This document shows, piece after piece, positions 42,881 to 52,480 of a stretch of 64,000 nucleotides of DNA. The position numbers were made by a program, and so were the translations under genes. The stretch comes from Pseudoalteromonas sp. XMcav2-N (GTDB taxonomy: Bacteria; Pseudomonadota; Gammaproteobacteria; Enterobacterales; Alteromonadaceae): assembly GCF_024124545.1 (NCBI RefSeq), contig NZ_JAMXSF010000008.1, positions 1 to 64,000 on the forward strand, in the 5' to 3' direction. Within the stretch, counting starts at the first letter, position 1, and every line of letters begins with the position of its first letter. The notes below the pieces were generated by a model that saw only the letters and a program-made list of their open reading frames with translations, did no database searches and was not told the origin of the DNA.

Positions 42881-43980
42881 CGGCTGCTCGGTTGGTAGTC
42901 GCGAATAAAACTATACTCAAATTTACCCGTATTGAGTTCGTCACAAACAGGCTCAAAACCGTAGTTACGAATGCTGTCTATCTCTGCCAATATGAGGGAT
43001 TCATCCGTCAGTTGAGACAAGCCATTGATCAGCATCAGTGCCTGAGTCTTATCATATCGACAGCCAAATTCTATCGTTTTAAACAGCTTGGCATAATCAT
43101 CCTGGCGCTCTGCGGCCTGCTCAACTTGCTTACTCCCCTGACTGCCACCGTTGATAATACCGAGGATAAATAAGGCACGAGGGTCATTTCTTTGCTCCGT
43201 AAGATGACGCAGTATGGTTTTAGCCTTAAATTCGGAGTGTACAAATTGGCCTTTGTTTCTGCCAAACTCATCTATTCGATAACCACTGAAATAGGCATAT
43301 GCATAATGTAATGCTTGCCTGGTAGACAACGCTTTAATGCCCTCAGGTGAGACATCAATTTCACTTTTCGCGGAACGCTGAGCTTGCAGCTGCTGCTTCT
43401 CGAATACTTCCTTTTCCTGCAACAGTTGCTCAGCAATCGCAATACCGTAAATGGCCAACCAACTCGCAGCCAAAGACGTAACCAGTAAAGCGGGTAAGGC
43501 AATAAACCAGCGGTTTTTCAGCTTTTTTCGGCTGGCATGCTGCTGCTTTTCGGCCAATTCAAAAAATGCTCTATGTTCGGAAAATGGCACCTTTTTACGC
43601 GCCAGAAATACACTTGACCAAACACCAATGACATACAAAATCCCCAGTACCATCAACCAGGTATCATTACTGACGATTAAATCCAATGCCAAAGCCAGAA
43701 AAGCCAGAAAAGCCAGAAAAGCCAGCCAGGCATGAAGTATAAAGGCGATGACCCCAAAGACTTTCTGATAACCACGACCGTGTAATCGGGTGACTAACCC
43801 AATGAATATGCCACTGACCACCAGCATTAGCGGGCCAAAATCGGCACTCAGCGTAAACGCACCAAACCAGGCACATAAAATGGGGAACACCCACAATCCA
43901 CCAGCAACAGCCGCGGCCAGTGCGTTTTGTTTGTTTAGCCGGTGTTCGACTCTGGCTAACTCTTGCGAAGAAACCTGCAT
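42877..43980 (-). CDS. Membrane protein of unknown function
   Basis: 367 residues; not recognised. Five or so membrane segments in two groups (about 25-125 and 175-200), then a soluble C-terminal part of about 160 residues with Sel1/TPR-like helices ([23 protein letters not shown]). The segment [15 protein letters not shown] is encoded by four 9-bp repeats. ATG 43980 follows aaaggaa; the frame opens at 44070 without support. Confidence 0.72.
   Translation of the reverse strand: MQVSSQELARVEHRLNKQNALAAAVAGGLWVFPILCAWFGAFTLSADFGPLMLVVSGIFIGLVTRLHGRGYQKVFGVIAFILHAWLAFLAFLAFLALALDLIVSNDTWLMVLGILYVIGVWSSVFLARKKVPFSEHRAFFELAEKQQHASRKKLKNRWFIALPALLVTSLAASWLAIYGIAIAEQLLQEKEVFEKQQLQAQRSAKSEIDVSPEGIKALSTRQALHYAYAYFSGYRIDEFGRNKGQFVHSEFKAKTILRHLTEQRNDPRALFILGIINGGSQGSKQVEQAAERQDDYAKLFKTIEFGCRYDKTQALMLINGLSQLTDESLILAEIDSIRNYGFEPVCDELNTGKFEYSFIRDYQPSSR
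43691..43725 (-). repeat. 9-bp repeats inside a membrane-protein gene
   Basis: aaagccaga occurs in tandem at 43691, 43700 and 43709, with a fourth copy (8 of 9 bases) at 43718. They encode a repeated Phe-Leu-Ala within a membrane helix. The length keeps the frame, so copy changes would lengthen or shorten the helix by three residues. Confidence 0.9.
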
Positions 43981-44104
43981 CTGACTTTCCTTTTTTCGAG
44001 TCTGCTCAGCGTGGCTGGCCTTTGCAGACGATATCCACCCTGGCCAGAAGGGCTTGTCAGATGCAAACAATCAAAACGACCCGATACATCTGAGCGGCGG
44101 AATT

Positions 44105-44353
44105 TTAGTGACTTTTTTTCGGCCCCTGGCGTACCAGGTCTTTACCATTGTCAAACACGTCCTGAGTGACCCAGCGGCCGAGGATCAGCTGATGATTGTC
44201 ATCCAGTACCGCTACAAACGGTCGGCCATTGCTATTATTGGTCGCCAGTGCCACACCTGCGGCATTATTCAGGCCCAGACCGCCACTTTCCACTAACCTC
44301 AAAAAGGCTTCCAGTTCATCCAGCGTGCTGATCAGTTCTTTGTCATCAATCAT
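44105..44353 (-). CDS. Hypothetical small protein
   Basis: 82 residues; not recognised. No signal or membrane segment. An acidic helix (DDKELISTLDELEAFLRLVE) is followed by GVALATNNSNGRPFVAVLDDN and a basic tail. Composition is protein-like and the gene sits in line between the Kef antiporter and the membrane unknown on the same strand. The ribosome site before ATG 44353 is weak. Confidence 0.6.
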   Translation of the reverse strand: MIDDKELISTLDELEAFLRLVESGGLGLNNAAGVALATNNSNGRPFVAVLDDNHQLILGRWVTQDVFDNGKDLVRQGPKKSH

Positions 44354-44439
44354 GTTTTATACTCAGTTGTCGCTAAAAGCGCGTAGCATATCAGCTCTGC
44401 CATTGTCTGCGCCAGTATTGGGACTGTTGAACCCACTCA

Positions 44440-46311
44440 TCAGCCTTTATCCATATGCCCCTGCTCATCAGTTATTTCGGATTGCATGGCTTGTTTGATG
44501 GCCTCTTCAGTCTGGATAAAAAGCTTACGATAATCGTGGTCGTACTGCTGCCCTTCACTGCCATGTTGCCAGGTATCATACAGTTGCTCCGATGCTGCTT
44601 TTTCGGTTTCCCAGAAAGCCTGTTTTTTCTGATCGGCAAGTGCAGGTTCAAAACCAAGGCAAGTCAGTGCGCTAGCCCCCAGGTCCAATGCTGAATGATA
44701 CGTCTCACTGACAATCACATCGGCACCGGCGTGTTTCAATTCATAGTGATGACCCCTGTCGAACGCCCTGGCCAGTACGATTACGCCTGGGTGGTTTTGC
44801 TTAACTGCATGCACCAGTGCTCTGGCACTTTCCCGATCATCAATGGCAACAACCAGTAACGCGGCCTGTTCAATACCGGCTGTGTGCAATAGCTCAGGCC
44901 GTGTCGCATCTCCAAAGTAGGCTTTGACCTGTATCCGACGCATTGACTCAACCTGATTCACATCGAGATCCATGACCACTGTGTGTACGCCATTGGCGAT
45001 CAGTAATCGGTTTACAATCTGACCAAACCGACCAATCCCCGCAATAATCACCTGACCCTGCTCCTGAATATCATCATATGCCTGCGGATTAGTGGTCTGC
45101 TGATAGCGCGGTAATATGACTTTGTCGTAGAGAATAAACAGCATAGGTGTCAGGAACATGGATAAGGCCACAACGAGTTGTAGCAAGCTCACAGTCGCGG
45201 CCGGAATAACATGGTTTTGCAATGCATAACTCAACAGTACAAAACCAAACTCGCCAGCCTGAGACAAACTCAGAGCAAATAACCAGCGATCACTGTTGCG
45301 AATTTTGAACAGCATTGCCAGCACCCACAGTACGCCAGCTTTGACCAGCATCACCGTTAGTGTGAGTGTGATGATCAGGAGCAGATGCTCAGACAATATG
45401 GCAAAGTTAATACCTGCCCCAACGGTAATGAAAAACAGCCCCAGCAATAAGCCCTTGAAGGGCTCAATATTTGATTCCAGCTCATGACGAAATTCACTGT
45501 TGGCCAGCACCACACCCGCCAGAAAGGTGCCTAATGCCGGGGATAACCCCACCAGGCTCATCAAAGCGGCAATACCAATGACAAGCAGCAAGGTGGTTGC
45601 AACAAAGATCTCCCGTAGCCCTGAGTTAGCAACATAATGAAACAAGGGGCGACTCAGGTAATGCCCTATCACGACAACCCCTGCGATGCTGGCAAAAATC
45701 GCACCGGCATAGGCCCAGGTTGGCAACCCAGCCACTAAGCTCAGTGATTCATGGTGCTGCGCCGTGGTTTGCATCGTCTGTGCAGCACTGACCAACTCGG
45801 GCAGTGCCAGAACCGGAATAAATGCCAGTATGGGGATCACGGCAATATCTTGCATCAGCAACACTGAAAAGGCATTGTGCCCGCCTTCTGTCTTTGTCAG
45901 GCCTTTTTCATTAAAGGTTTGCAGTACAATCGCAGTAGACGACAAAGAGAATACCAAGCCGATTGCCACTGCGACGCTCACAGGCTGCCCCAGTAACCAG
46001 GCAATGAGCGCCAAAAGAACGGCGCTGCCAGTGACCTGTAACCCGCCCAGGCCTAATAATCGGTGACGCATTTGCCAAAGCATCTGAGGGTGCAGCTCCA
46101 GTCCGACCAGAAACAACATCATAACCACCCCAAACTCAGCAAAATGCTGAATTGTTATGGTTTCTTCGCCCACCATCCCGGACACAGGACCAATAATCAC
46201 CCCGGCAATGAGATAACCCAGTACCGAGCCCAGCCCCAGTTTTTTTGCCAGCGGCACCATAATGACGGCGGCTGCCAGATAAATAAAAGCCTGTATAAAA
46301 TAGCCAGTCAT
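44440..46311 (-). CDS. Kef-type K+/H+ antiporter
   Basis: 623 residues. About 12 membrane helices of the CPA2 family (VLGYLIAGVIIGPVSG, LFLVGLELHPQMLW, SSTAIVLQTFNEKG, LLMQDIAVIP, FLAGVVLANSEFRHEL) followed by a TrkA-N Rossmann domain near residue 405 (VIIAGIGRFGQIVNRLL) and a soluble tail. KefB/KefC exchange K+ for H+ during electrophile stress and are gated by glutathione adducts. No ancillary KefF/KefG gene is adjacent. ATG 46311 has taggtgg; the frame opens at 46347 without support. Confidence 0.91.
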   Translation of the reverse strand: MTGYFIQAFIYLAAAVIMVPLAKKLGLGSVLGYLIAGVIIGPVSGMVGEETITIQHFAEFGVVMMLFLVGLELHPQMLWQMRHRLLGLGGLQVTGSAVLLALIAWLLGQPVSVAVAIGLVFSLSSTAIVLQTFNEKGLTKTEGGHNAFSVLLMQDIAVIPILAFIPVLALPELVSAAQTMQTTAQHHESLSLVAGLPTWAYAGAIFASIAGVVVIGHYLSRPLFHYVANSGLREIFVATTLLLVIGIAALMSLVGLSPALGTFLAGVVLANSEFRHELESNIEPFKGLLLGLFFITVGAGINFAILSEHLLLIITLTLTVMLVKAGVLWVLAMLFKIRNSDRWLFALSLSQAGEFGFVLLSYALQNHVIPAATVSLLQLVVALSMFLTPMLFILYDKVILPRYQQTTNPQAYDDIQEQGQVIIAGIGRFGQIVNRLLIANGVHTVVMDLDVNQVESMRRIQVKAYFGDATRPELLHTAGIEQAALLVVAIDDRESARALVHAVKQNHPGVIVLARAFDRGHHYELKHAGADVIVSETYHSALDLGASALTCLGFEPALADQKKQAFWETEKAASEQLYDTWQHGSEGQQYDHDYRKLFIQTEEAIKQAMQSEITDEQGHMDKG

Positions 46312-46627
46312 GCGACGCCACCTACTACTTTTACAGCAACCTGGCACACGGCTTTGTTCGCACCGAGGATAATGTAAGGCATTGATCCGATAACACTTAG
46401 TACTTTATTTTTTTTCATATTCAGACATCTCAATTTCGCGCAGTGACCTTCTAAACTTTAGTACGAAATGGGTGAATATGCCGACTCAGACTGGTTTACG
46501 GATGATGGAATGGCCACACAGACACACTGCCCGGTTCAACCGCCATGGTAACAGGTTCAGTGCATCGGAGTTTTAACCGTGTTTTAACTCTCCACAGCGT
46601 AGCGTGAGTAAAAAAAGGACTGCTAAA
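46312..46627. other. Divergent promoter region, Kef and cytochrome b561 genes
   Basis: No gene seen. It contains taaactttagtacgaaatg at 46452-46470, close to a sequence near 28943, and two similar short stretches gttttaac near 46569-46590. Promoters of both flanking genes are expected here. Confidence 0.4.
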
Positions 46628-47152
46628 ATGACCTACACAACTTCAACAGATAAGTTTGACCGCACGGCACGTGCACTTCACTGGATCTCAGCCGCCGTGA
46701 TCCTGTGGGCAATGCTTTCTGGTTTTTACATGGCTTTATTTGAAGTGGACAACATAATCAAGAAAACACTCAGTACCTTCAATGTCTCTTTGACCTTCGT
46801 CTATTTTCCGCTATTCCTCTGGCGTCTGGTACATAGAATTACCTGCACACCACCGACTCAGCTCGAACAGCTCAATCAACATCAGGCAAAGCTTGCCTGT
46901 GCAGCTCATAAGTTCATTTACTTACTCACAACTATTGTAATGTGCTCCGGTGTATTAATGATGCAGCACTCGTTCTGCGTGTTTGGTCTGTTTACTGTAC
47001 CGCCTTTGCTCAGCACCACGAGCCTGCAGGACGTATTTTCCCGAGTGCACGTGCTCAGCAATATTCTATTGCTGTTCATGATCACTTTACATATTTTGGC
47101 TGTGATAAAGCATCAGCTTGGTGGACGAGCAATATTACAAAGAATGTTGTGA
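46628..47152 (+). CDS. Cytochrome b561 family protein
   Basis: 174 residues, four membrane helices. Haem-ligand candidates are His in ARALHWISAAV (helix 1), HKFIYLLTTIV (helix 3) and VHVLSNILLLFMITLHIL (helix 4). Bacterial b561 proteins pass electrons from quinol to oxygen or superoxide at the inner membrane. ATG 46628 has aaagga; a GTG at 46604 is less likely. Confidence 0.87.
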   Translation: MTYTTSTDKFDRTARALHWISAAVILWAMLSGFYMALFEVDNIIKKTLSTFNVSLTFVYFPLFLWRLVHRITCTPPTQLEQLNQHQAKLACAAHKFIYLLTTIVMCSGVLMMQHSFCVFGLFTVPPLLSTTSLQDVFSRVHVLSNILLLFMITLHILAVIKHQLGGRAILQRML

Positions 47153-47345
47153 ACTAATCACGATAGTGCATATTTACAGGCGCCGCATACCCGGAAGAAT
47201 AGTAAAGCAGCGGATTTACATTAGTGGAAGGTAATAGAATAAAAATATCGGGAAGTCACAGAAAACACAAGATGCAGCAACTTTTCTGCAAGATGGCTCA
47301 TCTAATACAGATAAATGAGCCAATTCACTTAGACGGAGCTAAGTA

Positions 47346-47495
47346 TTATTTTCGGATACAAGATAAAGGACCACAACTACCATACCAGGCCTGACTTAAA
47401 TAGCCGCCCGCGATTTGCGCAGTTTGTTCTTGATTTAGCTGGTCTTTAGTTTTAGACAGGTTTTTGATGCTATTTTTTTTGATTTTTAATTTCAT
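47346..47495 (-). CDS. RiPP-type precursor peptide C (double-glycine leader)
   Basis: 49 residues. Leader 1-31 begins MKLKIKKNSIKNLS and ends TAQIAGG, the same length and ending type as peptides A and B at 36394 and 36583. The core (32-49) is YLSQAWYGSCGPLSCIRK: aromatic, two Cys five residues apart, three Ser. ATG 47495 has aaagga 6-8 bp upstream. It lies alone between the cytochrome b561 and acyltransferase genes, opposite to both. Downstream (47160-47345) no gene is seen. Candidate lanthipeptide-like or other modified peptide; the modifying enzymes must be elsewhere. Confidence 0.75.
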   Translation of the reverse strand: MKLKIKKNSIKNLSKTKDQLNQEQTAQIAGGYLSQAWYGSCGPLSCIRK

Positions 47496-47781
47496 GGTCA
47501 TTCCTTTCTACACTAATCATTGTTGTTTTGTGTTTATATCTAACCATCCGAAGAATTACTCACAGATGGATAAGCCTGTCAATTTCTTATTAGAAATCAA
47601 CACACACAAAAATAACACCGCAAAAATAAAAAAACAACACTGTTTACACAAATCAAACGACCCACTTTTACTTCACCAGTCCATAACAAAACCCTCAACC
47701 ACACTCTGTTCCTATATAGTTGTTCCCTCAAGACATTTGGTGATAATCTGTGCAAAGTTGCAGTTTTTAAGGATAAACGTT

Positions 47782-48963
47782 ATGCAATCATCTCCTCGTT
47801 TTCATTATATAGACAACCTGCGTAGTCTGGCTTTGTTACTGGGTGTCGTGTTTCATGCTGCGCTGGCCTATGGCCCTTACTTTTCAAATATCTGGTTTAC
47901 CGCCGATCCGACCAACCACGTTGCTTTTGACTACTTTGCAATCTGGTCACACTTATTCAGAATGCCACTGTTTTTTGTCATCGCCGGGTTTTGTGCAGCC
48001 CTGCTTATCAGTAAACGCGGTAGCAATGGCTTTATTATTAATCGCCTTAAGCGCGTATTGCTGCCATTTGTGGTGTTTTTTCCTCTGACCATGCTGGTGC
48101 TGTTCCACGCACTTGGCTGGGGAGCTGAAATTACTCACGAAAAACCAGCCCTGTTTACGGTTTTTCAGTCTGTGAAAGAGCCGATTATCTCGACCATGCA
48201 TTTATGGTTTTTATGGAATCTGACCCAGTTCTGTTTACTATTTTGGCTGTTGCAAAAACACGCCAGCCTGTTTCAGTCGATATTGTCAGTGGTTGTCCGC
48301 CCGGCTTTTCTGCTTGTGGCTTTACCCATTTTGCTTACGGCCGCACTATATCAGCAGCTGGTACCGTTTCCGGCACCGGATAAACTTTATCCGGAGCTTT
48401 GGTCCTATGGCTTTTACGGTGTCCTATTCCTGGTCGGTGCCGGACTTTATCACCATCATATCCGGGTGCAGCAGTATGTCCGTTACTTTATTCCCTTGTT
48501 GATAATGGCATGCCTGTCATTAGTGCCTTATTTTTATCTCATGCCACCTTCCCCCTCGTTGGAAGCCATAATTCGCGCCGCTAATACAGGAGTAACAACA
48601 CCTGAGCATATAGATATCTATGTTGTCATCGCTCAATCGATTGCGATTGTGGCCTGGACTGGTGTGGCCTTTTTGGCAGGCTATAAATGGCTCAACCGAT
48701 TCAGTCAGCTAAACAAATATTTGTCGGATGCCTCTTACTGGATCTACCTGATCCATGTACCTGTGCTAATGTATATCCAGTTCCCACTGAGTAATACCAC
48801 TTTGTCGCCCTGGCTTAAAATGCTCGTCGCCGTGTCTGCGACCATGGCCCTTGGTCTGCTGAGCTACCAGCTACTGGTCAGACACACTTTGATAGGTGTT
48901 TTGCTCAACGGAAAAAGGGTTAAAACAGCCCCCTCTCAGCAACAAGCTACGCCAGCTTCATAA
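47782..48963 (+). CDS. Acyltransferase family 3 membrane protein
   Basis: 393 residues, about 10 membrane helices. Typical start RFHYIDNLRSLALLLGVVFHAA (the catalytic-type His region), then RMPLFFVIAGFCAALLI with the RxxR-like RLKRVLLP, and late SDASYWIYLIHVPVL. Related to OpgC/MdoC and other acyltransferases that modify glucans, lipids or surface sugars with acyl groups. ATG 47782 has aagga; the frame runs back to 47464, overlapping precursor peptide C, so that part is rejected. Confidence 0.88.
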   Translation: MQSSPRFHYIDNLRSLALLLGVVFHAALAYGPYFSNIWFTADPTNHVAFDYFAIWSHLFRMPLFFVIAGFCAALLISKRGSNGFIINRLKRVLLPFVVFFPLTMLVLFHALGWGAEITHEKPALFTVFQSVKEPIISTMHLWFLWNLTQFCLLFWLLQKHASLFQSILSVVVRPAFLLVALPILLTAALYQQLVPFPAPDKLYPELWSYGFYGVLFLVGAGLYHHHIRVQQYVRYFIPLLIMACLSLVPYFYLMPPSPSLEAIIRAANTGVTTPEHIDIYVVIAQSIAIVAWTGVAFLAGYKWLNRFSQLNKYLSDASYWIYLIHVPVLMYIQFPLSNTTLSPWLKMLVAVSATMALGLLSYQLLVRHTLIGVLLNGKRVKTAPSQQQATPAS

Positions 48964-49300
48964 CTATAAACCCGGTTAACTGACCGCTGGGCGACGTTCA
49001 CTAAGCAAATTATTTAGACGATGTAGAAGCAGGTAGATGAGGGCTACCTGCTATCAGTAAAAACACGATAGAAAAACACTAGTCATTTGATTAATATAGT
49101 TATAATTCTTTATTTTGATACCGTCCCCCTGCTTTTAAAGCTGTTTTCCCAACCGGCTTCTCGTCGACTGGGCATCGCTTTAAGCGCCTGCTTTCTTGTA
49201 CCTTGTCTTATAAATTAGGTTCTAAAAGGCCCATTCGAACGACAGAACATTCCCCTGTCAGCAAACTTGCCAACATATTCACAGCTAAGGGGACGTCAAA
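48964..49300. other. Intergenic region with terminator-like hairpin
   Basis: A perfect hairpin agcaggtag (49028-49036) / ctacctgct (49044-49052) with 7-nt loop probably ends the acyltransferase transcript, although no T run follows. No gene is seen in the rest, which should hold the promoter of the DUF2306 gene. Confidence 0.5.
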
Positions 49301-50191
49301 ATGGACAAAACACTCGAAAATGCTTCTCCAGCAGAAGCGATAAAAAAAACAACCGCAATAAAGTCACGCCAGCCTCTGTCATTACAGACCGCCAGGAACG
49401 CACTCAGTTACAGTGTTATATTCTGGTTTCTATCCGTGCTGCTCGGGCAATGGTTTTTCTTTTATTACATCATCAAGTTTTACGGATTTTCAGTGATCAA
49501 TGACAATATGGAGATCTGGAATCGCTGGGAGGTAATGGGGGCGACCCCCTATCATGCGGGAGACTTTGCGGGTAACCTGGCTTTTGCTGCCCACGCAATC
49601 GGTGCAGGCATTGTCGCGTTTGGGGGCGTATTTCAACTTATTCCCAAAATGCGCAGCCGCTTCCCAGTTTTCCACAGAATCAATGGTTACGTTTATCTGT
49701 TTACCGTCATCTTGCTGGCCCTCTCAGGTTATTATCTGGTGTGGTTCAGAGACACAAGCCCTGTCCAATTGGGCGACATAGGCACCAGTATTAATGGGTC
49801 GTTGATCCTGGGGTTCGCCTATTTAACAGTACACAGTGCGATACAGAAAGACATGGCAAGTCACAGAAAGTGGGCCATCTGTTTGTTTCTGGTTTCTAAT
49901 GCACAATGGTTTCTGAGAGTGGGAGTATTCAGTTACCTGATCACAGGCACCACATTGGGCCTTAACCCCGCATTTGGCGATCCCTTCTTCTCTATGTGGA
50001 CTTTTGGCTGCTTTCTGATCCCGCTATTAGCAGCGCAGCTATACTTTTATGCTCAGGCAAACCACAAGACATCAGTAAAGCTAGGTGTCAGTATCACTTT
50101 GTGTGTATTGACCTTACTTATGCTAATCGGCATCGTGGGCTATACACCTTTTCTGCTCTCAGTTATGTCTGAAGGGCCCATCTCGATGTAA
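49301..50191 (+). CDS. DUF2306 membrane protein
   Basis: 296 residues with about seven membrane helices, matching the DUF2306 pattern: NLAFAAHAIGAGIVAFGGVFQLIP, FPVFHRINGYVYL (two conserved His in this area) and HRKWAICLFLVSNAQWFLRVG. Conserved His in membrane helices suggest haem or metal binding, but the function is unknown. ATG 49301 has aagggga. A strong terminator follows. Confidence 0.86.
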   Translation: MDKTLENASPAEAIKKTTAIKSRQPLSLQTARNALSYSVIFWFLSVLLGQWFFFYYIIKFYGFSVINDNMEIWNRWEVMGATPYHAGDFAGNLAFAAHAIGAGIVAFGGVFQLIPKMRSRFPVFHRINGYVYLFTVILLALSGYYLVWFRDTSPVQLGDIGTSINGSLILGFAYLTVHSAIQKDMASHRKWAICLFLVSNAQWFLRVGVFSYLITGTTLGLNPAFGDPFFSMWTFGCFLIPLLAAQLYFYAQANHKTSVKLGVSITLCVLTLLMLIGIVGYTPFLLSVMSEGPISM

Positions 50192-50215
50192 CTTCGAGTA
50201 CTTGCAAGATCACAA

Positions 50216-50244
50216 AAAACAGGGCGATTTAATCGCCCTGTTTT
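50216..50244. terminator. Bidirectional intrinsic terminator
   Basis: aaaacagggcgat (50216-50228) pairs perfectly with atcgccctgtttt (50232-50244), 3-nt loop; T runs in both directions. It separates the convergent DUF2306 and S9 peptidase genes. Confidence 0.92.
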
Positions 50245-50271
50245 ACTTTTATAAAAACCGATTAGCCGTTT

Positions 50272-52341
50272 CTATAGTTTTTTGATATCAACACGAAGTG
50301 TATCCAAATGTGCACTAATCGCCGGGTCTACCTTGTTCGAAGTACCACCACCCAGGTGTTTGGCAAAAAACCGTTCCATTGCAACAATCGACGCCAGCTT
50401 ATTACTTTGCTTCATAAAGCCGTGACCTTCGTCTTTCGCAAGAATGTACTCGACGGGGTGGTCTTTAGCAGCCAGTGCTCTGGCGATGTTATCCGACTCA
50501 ACCTGGGTAACTCGAGGGTCATTTGCACCTTGCACCAACATCAAAGGCGCTTTGATTTGGTCAACAAAGTTAATCGGCGAGCGCGATTCCATATCGGCTC
50601 TGTCCCGGGCTACCTCAGGGTCTCCCACTGAAACATACCAGGTACCCAGATAGGGGCGGTAATGCGCAGGGAAAGATTCCATCAAAGTCACCAGACTGGA
50701 TGGACCAACATAAGAAATCACAGCTTTATATACATCTGGCGTAAATGTCGCACCGGCCAGCGCAGCATACCCGCCATACGAAGCCCCCATAATACCAACG
50801 CGCTGTTTGTCTGCGATGCCCTGCTCTATCAGATAGTTTACGCCATCTGTCAGGTCATGCTGCATAGTGCCGGTACCCCAGTTTTTCTCACCAAGCTGAA
50901 CAAAACGCTTACCAAACCCAAGTGAACCGCGAAAGTTAGGTTGCAGTACGGCATAACCACGGTTTGCAAAATAATGGGCTACGGGTACAAAATAACCGCT
51001 ACTGTAGCCCCACTGATCTCTCGCCCAAGGTCCGCCATGTGGCAGCACTATGGTTGGCAGATTCTTATTTAAATTCTTAGGTAAGGTCAGATATGCCTGG
51101 ATTTCAATCCCATCAGATGCCGTGTAGGTAATCGACTTTCTGTCTCCCAAAAGGACGGGGTCAAATCCGGGCGCTTCATTTAACAAACCTGTCAGCTTAT
51201 CCTGAGCCGGATAATAAGCATATTTTTGATCTGGCTGGTCGGCAAATGACACCGTCAGTAGCCACTGGTCTTCCTTGTGATTAATTTTATCTACTTTTAC
51301 TTCAATCTCCTGAGAGAAGCGGCTTTGTATTTTGTTCAGAGCATTGGCCGCTGTGTCTGTCAGTGAGTAATTACGCAGTTTACCGCCGTAGTAAGATACA
51401 ATCAGTGGTTGACCTTGCTCATCAAACACAACGTGATGCAGGTCAGAGCTATTTTCTGGATCACGGTGCACCGTTTCAATAGATTTGCTCGCCAGGTCCA
51501 CTTTAATGAGTTCCTGTTTATCACGACCTTCGATACTGCCTGCCACAAAAGCGGTATTGGTTTGTTCATCAAAGCTGATGAGCTCCAGTATCTCGCCCGG
51601 TTCAGTTGTCATCACCTTGCGCCAGCGTCCATCAGTGAATCTGTACATACTTCTGGAATTGTCCGCATTAAGCGCCAACCCTAATGCTACCTGACCTGAT
51701 TTACTCAACTGCGTCTCGAACAGGCTCACACTGTTGGTCTGGGTTTGGGTCAGCTTGCCTGTATTCACGCTCAGATGAAAATAATCGATCCGCTCCGGTG
51801 TAAGGTGATTCGCTGCAATAACGAGCACATTTGCATCCAGCTCCGATTGCCCCAGCAGACTGTAATCAACCTTGTCATCGTGGGTGAGCCGGGTCATGGT
51901 ACTGGCTGTCAGCGTCTTATCGTTCAGCGCCAGTTTATAAATCTGACTATTTTCGTTGCCCTGATGATCTTTAGAAAAAATAATTTCGTTGTGATTGGCA
52001 GACCAGATAAAACTATCAACTGAGTCTGTAAGATTAGTGACTGGCACAGGTGCCATATCAGGCTCATCAGCAGCAACCACAAACAGGTTATGTGCGCCGT
52101 TGTGCATTTTCAGAAATGCTATCCATTTGCCATCCTTTGACATCGATATCGACTTTTTCTCACTGGTACTAAATAAACTCTCAACATCCACAAATGCCGA
52201 CACATGCTGAACCGACTCTGTCTCGCGGATAGGCTGCTTATCGCTCAGCGTACAACCCGACAACACAGCCGTAGTACCAAGTATGGTGCTTAGTGCAACA
52301 CTTAGCGTCAGTCTGGTTAATTTATTTTTATTCGTCATCAT
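50272..52341 (-). CDS. S9-family prolyl oligopeptidase-like lipoprotein
   Basis: 689 residues. Signal with lipobox LSGC near residue 30. The N-terminal part is a beta-propeller (SMSKDGKWIAFLKMHNGAHN and similar blades); the C-terminal alpha/beta-hydrolase domain has HGGPWARDQWGY, nucleophile GASYGGYAALAG, acid in VQGANDPRVTQVES and His in DEGHGF. It should cleave small peptides in the periplasm. ATG 52341 has aaggag. The gene is divergent from the DUF2975/HTH pair. Confidence 0.92.
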   Translation of the reverse strand: MMTNKNKLTRLTLSVALSTILGTTAVLSGCTLSDKQPIRETESVQHVSAFVDVESLFSTSEKKSISMSKDGKWIAFLKMHNGAHNLFVVAADEPDMAPVPVTNLTDSVDSFIWSANHNEIIFSKDHQGNENSQIYKLALNDKTLTASTMTRLTHDDKVDYSLLGQSELDANVLVIAANHLTPERIDYFHLSVNTGKLTQTQTNSVSLFETQLSKSGQVALGLALNADNSRSMYRFTDGRWRKVMTTEPGEILELISFDEQTNTAFVAGSIEGRDKQELIKVDLASKSIETVHRDPENSSDLHHVVFDEQGQPLIVSYYGGKLRNYSLTDTAANALNKIQSRFSQEIEVKVDKINHKEDQWLLTVSFADQPDQKYAYYPAQDKLTGLLNEAPGFDPVLLGDRKSITYTASDGIEIQAYLTLPKNLNKNLPTIVLPHGGPWARDQWGYSSGYFVPVAHYFANRGYAVLQPNFRGSLGFGKRFVQLGEKNWGTGTMQHDLTDGVNYLIEQGIADKQRVGIMGASYGGYAALAGATFTPDVYKAVISYVGPSSLVTLMESFPAHYRPYLGTWYVSVGDPEVARDRADMESRSPINFVDQIKAPLMLVQGANDPRVTQVESDNIARALAAKDHPVEYILAKDEGHGFMKQSNKLASIVAMERFFAKHLGGGTSNKVDPAISAHLDTLRVDIKKL

Positions 52342-52418
52342 GTCACTCCTTCTGCTTGTTGAAAAACATCATTACACGATTTTTTATTATTGTAAAACGA
52401 TAATTTATTTTCTTTTTT

Positions 52419-52453
52419 CAGAAATTAGTTTCTGTATGATATGATTCTTATCA
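52419..52453. promoter_or_regulatory. Two adjacent dyads between S9 peptidase and DUF2975 genes
   Basis: cagaaa-ttag-tttctg (52419-52434) has perfect 6-bp arms; tgatatgattcttatca (52437-52453) has 8-bp arms with one mismatch and resembles a degenerate Fur-like site. Both lie 28-62 bp before the DUF2975 start. Probable regulator sites, perhaps for the HTH protein encoded downstream. Confidence 0.5.
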
Positions 52454-52480
52454 AGAACAACATAGAAAGAAGGGATCTTT

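Noticed and set aside
46063-46377. 104-residue frame opposite the Kef gene start
   Set aside because: Antisense of membrane helices; composition (His, Asn, Pro rich) typical of a shadow frame.
47464-47781. N-terminal extension of the acyltransferase
   Set aside because: It overlaps peptide C, has no homologous pattern, and ATG 47782 with aagga starts the conserved region.
52437-52453. Genuine Fur box
   Set aside because: Only partial match to the 19-bp consensus and no iron gene nearby; kept as an unassigned dyad.
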